From assembly GCA_030704615.1 (NCBI GenBank), contig CM060731.1, forward strand, positions 90,252,756 to 90,316,755: a stretch of 64,000 bases of DNA. Reading direction: 5' to 3'. Below are positions 44,978-54,792 of the stretch, in pieces (within the stretch, counting starts at the first letter, position 1; every line of letters begins with the position of its first letter). Origin of the DNA: Takakia lepidozioides. Lineage: Eukaryota; Streptophyta; Takakiopsida; Takakiales; Takakiaceae. A program made the position numbers and the translations under genes. The notes beneath the pieces were generated by a model that was not told the origin of the DNA, ran no database searches, and saw only the letters and a program-made list of their open reading frames with translations.

Positions 44978-45302
44978 TCAAGTTGTCAATGGGACTTCGA
45001 CTGCTCTGAAAACTAGCTCATGAGTCATCGGGCTCCTCCAGGTAAACTGGATTGCAGCCGTTGTACCGCCCCTGTTGATGTTCACCACAATGTCGTGCCC
45101 TTCAATCATACCACCATCGAATATGGAAAGCTTCACGTTTTCGTCGTCCACACCAATGCGAATGTCCCCATACAATGGAGAAGAGGAGCGCACTCCTTCA
45201 GGAGTATACGTCTCTCCGATGGAGTCCACCCACGTCCACTGGCAGCAGTTCCACCGCAACAGCATAGCAGTGCACATACTTCTGTATGGGTGCCCCTCGT
45301 AG
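44978..45302 (-). CDS. family F copy 2, C-terminal half
   Basis: Carries YEGHPYRSMC, LLRWNCCQWTWVDS, FDGGMIEGHDIVVNINRGG and VFRAVEVPLTT, matching the second half of copy 1 without any lesion. The half begins exactly at the left end of the 7.2-kb element. The other half is at 52524-52768 on the same strand. Before the insertion the gene would have been 188 codons including the stop (245 plus 319 bases after dropping one TCGTAG). The coding sequence is otherwise intact, so the interruption may be recent. Confidence 0.75.
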
Positions 45303-45500
45303 GGGGTTGCTATTCCATGAGCTCATGAGCGGGCATGGCTCACCCATGAGCCGCAAAGTAACACACTTCGAATTTCGGCAGATTTTTTTCAGGCCCAAAA
45401 CTATAAAATAATCAAAAATCGAAGATTTCCGCGCTCATGCTGGAAGCACTCCGCTCATGAGTACCAGTGTACGCTCATGACTTGGAGCCCAGGCTCATGG
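45303..45500. repeat. left inverted end with CATGAGC/GCTCATG words
   Basis: GCTATTCCATGAGCTCATGAGC is followed by GGCTCACCCATGAGCC (a hairpin) and further GCTCATG words near 45,437, 45,453 and 45,474, plus GGCTCATGG at 45,492. Mirrors the right end. Confidence 0.75.
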
Positions 45501-45540
45501 ACCGCTAGGCCAGGTCATAGAAAAACTGAATTCTGGGCAA

Positions 45541-45995
45541 TAACGGCACCGAAATTATCCCAGAGGCAGAGACGCAAGCGGAATTAGGATCCGGGTTTGC
45601 AGACTCCGAAAACGCAATGGCGACCTATAACCGTGGATAGTACTGTTGCAGAAGTGCATGATGGTTGGGTATAACGGCGCCGTAATTGGGCACAGGAAAA
45701 GAAATAGCCGGCTGAAGGCTCGGGAGTGAAGCCAACAACGGTGAAAGTAATTGGGCTCCACCAACCAAATACCCGGAGTGCAGGTGATAACGGCGCCGAA
45801 ATGGGCCCCGAAAACCAAATACTCGGTTGAAGCCACCGGAGTGCAGCCGATAACGGCGCCGAAATTGGGTCCAGAAACCAAATACCCGGCTGAAGGCTAG
45901 GGATTGCAACCAATAACGGCGCCGAAATTGACCTGCGGAAACAAAATTCTCGGCTCAAGCTTCCGCACTCCATCCAATAACGGCGCCAAATTGGG
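45541..45995. repeat. subterminal ATAACGGCGCCGAAAT array
   Basis: AACGGCGCCGAAAT or a one-base variant occurs near 45,541, 45,672, 45,788, 45,850, 45,913 and 45,977, the last four at 61-64-base spacing. Each sits between similar AAATACCCGGCTGAAGC-type words, making a degenerate tandem repeat of about 62 bp. Confidence 0.88.
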
Positions 45996-46112
45996 CTCCG
46001 GAGAGCAAATACCCGCCTTACGGTAAGGGAGGCCTTGCTCTCATTTTGCTCTTCACTCTTCTCTGTTGTGCCCATCTCCTCCCTGCTTTGAGTTGTGCTA
46101 TGTCGTGAGGCC

Positions 46113-46662
46113 ATGTCGTGCCGAATCACATCTATCGACGCCAGACGGGAGTCATTTTCCGAAAGCACACGACATCATTGTTTTCCTGGATGTTTACAGG
46201 GACGATCCTCGACTTGTCCAGCTGAGAGCAATGGAGTTTCTTCCAGGATTGCACGATTCTCCTGGACCCCGGCTGGGGAGCAGGTGGTTCCTGGCATCAT
46301 GGACCTGGACTTTCCGCATGAGTGGGAGCCGAACAGATCACGCACAGCGTTGCTGTATCGGCTGGAATTGTTGCGAGTGGACGTATGATGAGTGCATAGG
46401 TGAAAACTTTACGCGTGGACGGACTGGCTCGGAAAGTGGGGACATTCTCTTCAGTTATGAGGATGAGGAGGAGGGGAACACAGGGCCCACTGTGAAAATG
46501 TCCTTCTACCAAGGGGGCGCTATCGATAAACACGACATCCTCGTTAGTTTCAACCGGGCGACAGAAACCACTGACATTTTGTTCAAATATAGGCACCCGG
46601 TCACTCAGGAGGTCCTTGAGAGGCCAGTTAGAGTTCCGTCTTCTTGGGCGAGGGGACCATAG
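46113..46662 (+). pseudogene. family F copy 3 inside the element
   Basis: Plus strand. MSCRI start like copy 1, then HDIIVFLDVYRDD, LRAMEFLPGLHDSPG, MDLDFPHEWEPNRSRTA, GWNCCEWTYDE, YQGGAIDKHDILVSF and VRVPSSWARGP in that order. They are spread over three frames, so at least three breaks. Same length as the other copies. Its position inside the 7.2-kb element suggests family F is carried by these elements. Confidence 0.65.
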
Positions 46663-48130
46663 GTCTTGCATGCTAGAGTAGACATGTTTCGACTCGCCGA
46701 CACTCATGGCACATACATTTTCATTCAGAAATCAAGCAGCTTCCCTGTGCCATATGGGGAATATACATGCTTGGATAATCTTCTGTTAAGGTTTTTTGCA
46801 ATTCACTGCCAGTATGCTGGGATGTGTCATTTGTCGTATGGATTGCTGTTTGCACAAGGTGCAGTATGCAAATGCTGGAATGTGCAGTAGGACCCTTCCC
46901 ACTGGGACACAGAACTAGCAATCTTGTAAAGGCATCACATTTGCAGAACAGTAACAATGTATTTGTAGCAAATTGGAGTCTTCTCATAAAAGTGGACGAA
47001 AACACCAGGATGGGATGCGAAATCACTACAAATTGAATGAAGAGCAGTAACAAGGAAGCACTATGCAGTACATAGACCATAAACGGCGCTGAAATAGGCC
47101 TCAATGCCCGTTAATCTCCACACAATGTATGCTTTACTCGGATCCATTTGTAGACAACCAAAATAAAAAAAACATGCGCATGCCATTCATGGCCAAAAAC
47201 CACATTCTCATGTATTGCGGCACCGAAATTCACATGTGGCCATGGCGATGCGGCACCACCAAGTGTATAATTCCTCACAAAAAAATAGGGTGCAAGAAGA
47301 TGAATGTAATATAATTGCCACTTCTCCTTCCCGAATGTGGAATGTCAAGCAGTCCGACCAGTGTCCTGCCGTAGGGCCTTGTGCAGCTCGTTGAAACTCA
47401 GTGTTGGAGATGGATGAAGACGTCCACTGCGGATATGCAACTCATGCGCTTCAGAAAAATGTAATAAAGGTGTTTGCAGGGGACGTATGCTGCATTTCTT
47501 CGATTCCATAACAAGGAAGTCCTCACAGTTGCAAGCTGGGTACTGTGAAAACCGTGATTGTATACACGACACTGCGCGCAGCAGACCCGGCTGTTGACAA
47601 CTGAAATATGCGCCCCATCCTGGGGTGAGGAACATCCCTGCAACCTTTGCACTATGCAGGGCATTGCAAAGAGCGTTGGCCATCCTGGTGTCGTTCGCCT
47701 TTGTTGGTGGCCGTTGTCTTTTCAGTTCCCCCACCGATGGGTGGGCCAAGCTGCGGGGTCACCCACCGGTATGCGGGGCGAAGAGCATCTCGTGGGAGGA
47801 GGAGGACGACTGGGAATTGGATTTCGTGGAACGTATTTAGCTTTCAGAGAATCAGGATGGAAGTACACGTTTACCCAAACACGGAGTCCATGTTGAAGAC
47901 GGGACCTCTCGGTAGCGCTCCGCAGCGAAGTCCTGCAGTGAGAAGAGTGTGTCCTACCTAATAACACAAATGATTTTCTGGAGGATTCCGCATCCAACAG
48001 GATGGGTGATCGGTGCACGTAAAGATGAAGGTATGTAACGTACGTTACAAAACGGACGACAATAGCAAGTTCACATCGGATATTTGGTGCCTGAATTGTA
48101 ATGTACAACCACTTGGGCTACAATAAATCA
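46663..48130. other. unassigned interior of the element
   Basis: A minus frame at 47345-47749 (134 codons, Cys-containing, NCEDFLVMESKKC) and overlapping plus frames at 47558-47961 show no recognised domain. Single GGYRCC-type words lie at about 47,081 and 47,216. A GTAACGTACGTTAC palindrome lies near 48,034. No confident gene. Confidence 0.35.
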
Positions 48131-48136
48131 GGCCTT

Positions 48137-49700
48137 CCCATGAATTTCGGCACCGAAATCTGGATGAACATCTCTGTCATGTAACAACTTTGAAGCCAGG
48201 GGATGAATTCCGCGACAGAAATAGTAATTTGTTCACCTCATGAAACTAACCAAGCACCCAACGGATGGATTTCGGTGCCGAAATTCGGATGAACATCTTC
48301 TTCATCAAATTGTTTCTGCAGGGTTGAATTTGGATGCCAAAATACGGATGAATGTGTTCCTGATTATAGTCGTGATTCACCACGTGTCCGGATATCGGTG
48401 CTGACATCCGAATGACAGTAATCCTGAATCGGCAGAATGGATGTATTTCGGCCCCGAAATTCATTCTTCATCTCCTTTTTTCCGACCCTAATTCTGCTGC
48501 CCTGCGGATGGATTTCAGTGCCAAATTCATCTGATTTTTTTTTTTTTTTTTTTTCTTTGCGACAGATGAACTTCGGCGCCGAATCTCATCCAAGTACTCC
48601 CTTCTAATTTTTTTTTTTTTTTTTATTCGGCGCCGAAATTCAGCAATGAATTTTCTTCGAAATTCATCCGAAGTCTTTTTTTTTTTTTTCTTCGCGAGCA
48701 ATGAATTTCGGCGCCAAATTCAACCAACTCCATCCCTCCAAATTCAGGGTGAGCTTCGGCGCCGAAATTCATCCAATGCCCCCCTCCAATATTTATTTTT
48801 CTTTGAAATGGATGAATTTCGGCGCCGAAATTCATCCTTACTGTCCGCAAAGTAACTCTAATATTACATTTTCTATGCGACGGATGAATTTTGGCGCCGA
48901 AATTCGTCCAAACCCGACACTTATTATTTGCTTCTAGATGATATAATTTTCGGTAAATCGTTGGAAATACCCCGTTCCGACGAAGATAACAGGAATATTC
49001 TGCATTTAATGGAGAAATCGGCATATTGAACCCTTCTATCAAAATTAATTGCATTTTAGCCGTTTTTTTCCTTTGAAACCGAGTATCCATTAAGTGGTCT
49101 TTTTCGCACGGGACGTTGCCGCACATAAAGTATAATTTCGGCGCCGAAATTATAGTTAAATGTCCAGAAATGCAAGTCCAACAGGCATGGACAGCATCCG
49201 TCAGGGGTAATGATGGCGGCAAAGCATAGCATGGTGCCGATTTAGTCTTCGCTCTGGATGAATTTCGGCGCCGAAATATGGATGATTTCACCTCGTCTAC
49301 GCGCGGACGGAGATATTCGTAATGAATTTGGGCGCCGAAATATGGATGAAATGTGCCCAAGTGCAGCCGTTTCCACTGTCCCGGAATTAATTCCGGCTCC
49401 GATATCCCACTGACAGGTTTGCTCATGACGAATGAGGACTTGGGAAGCGATGAATTGCGGCGCCGAAATTTGTAAGTTTGTGTACGAAAGCACTTGAATA
49501 GGATGAATTTTGGCGCCGAAATTCATCCGTCCGCTGATGAAACGTACCGGCCTGACTGTTGAATGTCATAGGCAGGGGATTTTCATGGCGGTTGGGTTTC
49601 ATGATGTGCAGATATTTCATTCAATGTCGGCTGCTCCGGGAACAGCATCCGGTGAACGGAAGGGTATTTCGGTGCCGCAATTCGGATAAACCGTCTTGTA
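48137..49700. repeat. long array of TTTCGGCGCCGAAA palindromes
   Basis: About 20 copies of GATGAATTTCGGCGCCGAAA..TTCATC or degraded forms. The first group at about 60-base spacing lies near 48,140, 48,263, 48,325, 48,383, 48,440, 48,508, 48,570, 48,630, 48,700, 48,752, 48,812 and 48,885. The second lies near 49,133, 49,258, 49,325, 49,390, 49,447, 49,505 and 49,668. The best copy (about 48,805-48,835) has GGATGAATTTC arms and a perfect GGCGCC centre. Poly-T runs interrupt at 48,535 and 48,610. Reading frames across it (rich in MNFGAEIHP) are symmetry artefacts. Confidence 0.92.
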
Positions 49701-49929
49701 CTGGTGGCTGGAACTGGCACGCGTCGTGTTCCAGTCGACTTCATCCGTGCAAACGTGTCAGGGGTCACAATCTCTTCATCACTCATACGGCAGAAAGTGG
49801 TGGACGGTGGCAACGCTTCGGGAGACGTGGCTGCTTACACATCTGCTCGTGCATAGTGGTTGCATGTTCCACCGCTTCGCTCTCTCGCTCCTTGCCCTTC
49901 TGCAGTGACATTCTCCTGCGTTTCCTCTC

Positions 49930-51975
49930 CTTATGCGGCATAGTGGTAGCATAGAGTTTGTGGAAGGTCAGGCAACTCCGGCAAAGAGAAGGAGGACGCG
50001 GGATTTTGGGAAGCCGCCGACGACACGACTTAAGCTCCGTCTCATGCATGAAATGCAGACCTCGTTATCCGGAGACTCGGATCGCCCACCAGTGAGAGAT
50101 TCGTGCTTTGCGGATATGAAGCACTCCATACGCAATATTCCTTTTACACCTTTTTTTTTGCGCAGTGTCTCATGTTTTCCTGTTTGTTTGTTTGACATGG
50201 GAGCTGGGGAGGGATCGCAGGGGGGCGAAGCAACACAGTCAACTTTGGATACTCCTGGGTGCTGCGCTCGCAAGGTGGAAGTGCATCGAGGCAGGCGAGT
50301 CCTCATTCAACACCTCAGATATCGCCTCAGAAAAGCCCACCTAGAGTTCGGAAGTCGAGGAAGCAGAAGGAGCCCATGGCTTCGCCAGTAAAACCCCTAG
50401 GGAGACTGGAAGCGGAGATATTGGGTTTGCAGTCAATTTCAAAAAACACGAATGCGGTGGAGGGCCGCTGGAGATGTGGGAGTTGGATCTGCAGAAGGGC
50501 GGCCCATTGAGCTGACAGAAGGAGAGGACGACAACGTGGTACGACTTGGCGACGATCAGAACCTGGGAGCTTGCGGAGAAGCAAAACCTCCAGGACATTT
50601 CCTTCTCTGCAGACTCTTATCTTTCAGGCATTTTGCTTCGTGAAGAAACATTAAAATTCAAATTACGTGAAACAGGAAGACTTGTTGATTCCACAGTTGA
50701 TCCACTGGAGTATAACGTCCTGTTCAACCATGTGGGAGAGAAGGACATTCTTTGTGATTTGTCGGGCAAGCCATGGAGGTATGGCAGGACCAGGAGTCCT
50801 GCATTCATCCCAGACGCTCATGGAAACATGTACGGATGTTGAAGGCAAGGTCCTCGACATCACTGCAAATACAGGTGAGAACGTTAATTGAATGCGGCAC
50901 CAAAATTGACACCATTTCCGTTTGTGTATGTTTGCTTGTGCGAGGAAGCGACTCATTCTTGAGTTTGGTTGTGGTTGTGTCGTATGAATTTGCAGGTGCC
51001 TATATGTGGGCGGGAAGGATGTCGAACCGATTTGTGTTCTCATTTGAGGGGGATACGGCCTTGTACGATTACAATTTGGCGGGCCTTCAGCGTTTGCCTC
51101 CGACTGAGGATCCCAAAAACGCAGAAGATGACGTGGAAGGGGAGGAGGAAGATGAAGAGGAGGAAGTCCAGGAAATTCGTTCGATGCAGGGGCGCCCGAA
51201 GCCGCTTCCCCCAATGCCTGTCTTCGAGTGAGTTGCACCATAGTAAGTGTATTGGTTTCGGTTGTAGGGACCATGCAACCTGCCGATGATTCCCTGTTTG
51301 AATTCTCTAATGTACTTCATTCTATGTTTGTGCGTACACTCAGCCTTGCAGAGTCGTCCGACGAGGAGAAGCTGGGAGACTTGCCCGAATCGGACCCTGT
51401 TGCAGAGGAGGAGACAGAATCGCATCGGCCATTCTTTGCCAGAAAATCGTTTCTCGCGAGTCCCCAGAAGCCTTTTTTTCTACCAGCCTATGCAGACACG
51501 GCTGCCAGAGAAGCCATCAGGAGGGAGGATAGGCCTACTCGGTTAGAGCAATTGACATACGGGAATGAGCAGAATTATAATGAGGCGTGAGGCCAAACAT
51601 AGAATTGTGAAAGGCAGAGTAGGGAAGTTCGTAATAGAATCCGCGTCCGAGAGCGAGGGGAATGTTGAGGACACTTCCGCACCCAGGTGGACAGTTCCGG
51701 CTGGTGAGGATGGTATTTTTGAGGGGAGGGCTTCTCAGAGTAACAGCGGTAGCGACAGTGCAGGTTCGGAGGCAGGTGGAAGGCAGCCATCCTTGCATGA
51801 GGCCGGGGATGCATTGGACAGTGATAGCGGATCCTCACATAGCAAAGTCTCATTTGGATCCTTTTGTTTGTACAGTTCTGAAACACTTAATGAAAATATT
51901 GACGATTTGAAAAATCATTGTGTTCAGACTGCTTGTCCGATTCCCTACATTTCTTCCGCCAACCAAAATGTATAA
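49930..51975 (+). pseudogene. gene B: shorter paralogue of gene A, carried by the element
   Basis: Exon-like segments: about 49,930-50,089 (basic, PAKRRRTRDFGKPP; GTGAGA donor), about 50,214-50,560, about 50,613-50,874, 50996-51227, and about 51,353-51,975. RLVDSTVDPLEYNVLFNHVG, RTRSPAFI, KVLDITANTG and AYMWAGRMSNRFVFSFEGD align with gene A. The intron falls at the same place within the motif-I-like glycine segment. RWTVPAGEDGIFEG matches gene A RWSVPQGEDGIFES. Gene A's DIPD-containing region is absent. Frame breaks near 50,650, 50,805 and 51,560. AATAAAA follows the stop. A degenerate methyltransferase fold is inferred, not proven. Confidence 0.55.
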
Positions 51976-52079
51976 TAAAAGCAGAAGAGACGCAAACTTC
52001 AGTGAAGAACCCTACAAGTAATTTATGCACACCATCGAGCCGAGAACTTGAAGCCATGAAAACCCTGCCGTTTCTAACA

Positions 52080-52385
52080 TTCCTATTGGGAAATTTGGGC
52101 CCGAAATAGCCCAATGCGCGCCTTCGTTATATGGGCCTCAAAAATTCCGCGGATGAATTACTGTACCAAAATATCGCGATGGAAGCCTTCAACACAAGGC
52201 ACTTCAGCACATTCCACTTGGGTATTTCAGCGCCCAAATAGCCCGTTCTGCGCCATTAAATACCGCACTATATCACATTTTAAGAGGTAATTTCGGTGCC
52301 GAAATACCCCGGTGGATGTCTTCAAAACACCATTTTAGCACACTGCTCTTGGGAATAACGGCGCCGAAATACCTCATTCCGCATC
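52080..52385. repeat. right subterminal GGCGCC/GGGCCC words
   Basis: AAATTTGGGCCCGAAATAGCCC (about 52,091), TTTCAGCGCCCAAATAGCCC (about 52,224), AATTTCGGTGCCGAAATACC (about 52,290) and AACGGCGCCGAAATACC (about 52,357). Mirrors the left subterminal array in vocabulary. Confidence 0.75.
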
Positions 52386-52469
52386 CTGGACCAGGAGAAA
52401 CAGACCCTATTACCGAGGTAAGAGGACATAACACCGTCAATAAAGGCAGGAAAATTCCAATTCCGCGGA

Positions 52470-52523
52470 TGTCCGCTCATGAGCTCATAGGCTCATGGGC
52501 TCATGAAATAGTAAACCTCCCCG
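52470..52523. repeat. right inverted end with GCTCATG words
   Basis: GCTCATGAGCTCATAGGCTC then GCTCATGAAATAGTAAACCT, ending CCCCG at 52523. The last 21 bases of the conserved terminus are identical to 17203-17223. Confidence 0.8.
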
Positions 52524-52768
52524 TCGTAGCTGGGAAAATCGGAATCAAGGATGCGCAGGAGCCACGAACTCCTCAGACCAAGATCGTCACCCCGTTCGAA
52601 GGCGTAGTGGCCTAGGATATACTCAAAAGTGGACAATGTTTCCACATTCGAACTAGTATCTTCTGTGTAAACTGTGTACCAGATAACGATGTCTCCCGAT
52701 GTGGCCGAATACATTGCATAATCGAAGCCTCCATAAGGGCAGTCGTCCTGGTTCTGGAAGCACGGCAT
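52524..52768 (-). CDS. family F copy 2, N-terminal half
   Basis: ATG at 52768 in the same TTTGCAAGGATG context as copy 1. Reads MPCFQNQDDCPYGGFDYAM, TFEYILGHYAFERGDD and LRILDSDFPSY, then hits the right end of the 7.2-kb element. A longer frame continues upstream to 52918 but lacks homology to the other copies there. The remaining half is at 44978-45302. Confidence 0.75.
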
Positions 52769-53012
52769 CCTTGCAAAGGAGGACCTAAGGACGTCTTTGA
52801 TGCCGATGACAATGACCTTGCAGACAGCAACGAAGCCCTTAGATTTTCGAAATGATGAGAAGCGGAAGAGCAGTGCGGGCTCCAATAATGGAGCATCTGG
52901 GTCCCACGTACCCACCAATCATCGTGTAACGTGGTCATCACGCCAGCGGTGGATGAACCGATACCTCTTTCTCATCCACGGGGTATAGTTTGAAATCTGC
53001 AACCGAAGTCCA

Positions 53013-53047
53013 TCATGGCTCATGCCGCTCATGGCTCATGAAATAGC

Positions 53048-53082
<35 letters not shown>
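53013..53082 (+). repeat. orphan GCTCATG terminus followed by C34
   Basis: GGCTCATGCCGCTCATGGCT, then CATGAAATAG, runs into 34 consecutive C at 53049-53082. It has the orientation of a right end but the partner left end is not identified. The poly-C may be a collapsed or erroneous assembly tract. Confidence 0.6.
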
Positions 53083-54792
53083 ATTATCTGCCCTAGGCGT
53101 CGGGCATCCCATATCTACACACTTAATGGTCACTTCACCGGCTCCATCTCCAATGTCAGGCTTGCCTGGCTCTGGGACAAATATGATGCCTCCTCAACTG
53201 ATGCCACCTCCCTACAGCCCCCAAAACAATACTTCGCCACTGAGGTCTGCTGGCTTGTTGACCGATATTTACGCAAGACCCCCACCAAAAAACCCCACAC
53301 CCCCGACAAACTAGCTCAAGCATATACCCATAGCACTATACCCTCCGACATCCTCAAATTCCTCATCTCTACATTCCAGCTTACCCACTCCTACTACTCC
53401 AACCCACTTACATGCCCCCTTGAGCTTTCTTCTTACGCCAGTCCGCACCCCCGAGACTGTGTATTCGGAGCCTTCGGCCCTGCTACCCGACACTCTTGGT
53501 CAGGAGGTGGCCTTGTGCACCCACCTCCCGGGCCCCTCACGCATGAAGCTCTTCTATGGGTGCGCCTTGCCGCCCACTCCTCTTCCTCCGCCTCCACTAT
53601 TCTCATTATTACACAACAAAACTCACCTGACCACCAACACCCCCTTCTATAACTCTCCCCAGAAGTGATACCATTAGCCGCTATTGAACCCAACCATCTT
53701 CACTACACAGACAACCCACCATTCCAAAATACCTCCGCCACAAAGAAACTACTCTGACCCTATTTCTCCTTGTCCAAGCTACCTCATGCCCCCCCGTACC
53801 CACCGATTTCTCCATGCATCTCACTCGTCTACTTTCCGATACCCATAGCATGTTACTCACCCCATACTCACCTCCTCCAACATGCAACCCTACCGCCAGA
53901 CCACCCACTAAGCTAAAAGCATGGACCTTAGCGCCCCCCCCCCCCCCCCCCCCCCCCCCTGTCCATTCCCATTACACAGACGGGTCCCAATTTGGCTCCC
54001 GCGCCGGATATGGCGTCTACCATGCCGCTACTAACAAGGGAACCGCTCATGGCCTCCCAGGCCCTGCGACCATACTCCGCGCCAAACTTATGGCCATTTT
54101 TGAAGCTCTGTCACAACTAACCTCGTTCCCACCCCCATACTACCTCTTCATGGATAGCCTAAATTCTCTCTTTATTCTTCGCGCACCACTTGGCTTGTCC
54201 CTCCTCCCACCTCCACCACCCCGACCGAAACCTTATCACCGCCATTATCAACCTAGCCATCTCCATCAATCAACCTCTTCATTTTCTCAAAGTTCGTTCA
54301 CACACAGGTATCCACGACAACGAGGAGGCTGACCTCTTCGCCCAACTGGGTGCCTCCCAACCTCTAGTTGAACCCTCAGATGACCCCATACACATCGCTC
54401 ATACTCACCCCTTCTGGCTAATACACCCAATCCCTGGCCCCCCAGAGTCCAGACCCATCCAAAATCTCCTGACTTCCCTGACTAAAGAAGCCAATAAACA
54501 GGCATCTACCTCTCTCAGCGATACCAAACTGCATATCCAAAAATGGACCCTCTCCGATGTACTCCACCACAAACTCTCCAACCACTTTTGGCACACCAAA
54601 GCTGCATCAGACGCACAAATATGACAAACCCTTAAATTCCGATACGCCCAGTACATGGGCCACCAACGCAAACACACCTTCTGGCCAACCGTATACCCCT
54701 CACCAAACTGCCCTCTGTGCTCCCACATCCATGCCACATGTGATACCTGGCTCCACCTTCTTAGCAAATGCCCCCACCCCTGTGGATTAATG
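53083..54792 (+). pseudogene. LINE C-terminal region with RNase H and zinc motif
   Basis: The plus-strand coding end of a non-LTR element. Upstream frame (YTLNGHFTGSISNVRLAW onward) is unassigned linker, Pro/Ser-rich. RNase H motifs: YTDGS (53972-53986), AKLMAIFEAL (about 54,080), FMDSLNSL (about 54,150) and SHTGIHDNEEADLFAQ (about 54,300-54,345). These give the D-E-D-D-type acidic residues. A one-base break lies near 54,215 and a TGA at about 54,622. A zinc-type CPLCSH...LHLLSKCPHPC follows, with the stop at 54,791. A 26-C run at 53934-53959 also breaks the frame. Confidence 0.72.

Larger units (their letters stand above)
45303..52523. mobile_element. 7.2-kb DNA element with inverted GCTCATG-rich ends
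   Basis: Left end GGGGTTGCTATTCCATGAGC and right end (reverse complement) CGGGGAGGTTTACTATTTCA then TGAGC are imperfect inverted repeats that continue into several GCTCATG/CATGAGC words. TCGTAG flanks both sides (45297-45302, 52524-52529). Excision of the element plus one TCGTAG rejoins family F copy 2 in frame. Inside, left to right: a GGCGCC array, family F copy 3, an unassigned stretch, a long GGCGCC palindrome array, gene B, and more GGCGCC words. No recognisable transposase; gene B is the only large gene. Confidence 0.78.

Noticed and set aside
48246-49526. Minus and plus frames rich in MNFGAEIHP
   Set aside because: Direct translation of the GGCGCC palindrome unit; the 267-codon frame has no independent conservation.
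45303-52523. The 7.2-kb element as a Helitron or LTR element
   Set aside because: It has inverted ends and a short target duplication, no LTRs, PBS or PPT, and no Rep/helicase frame.
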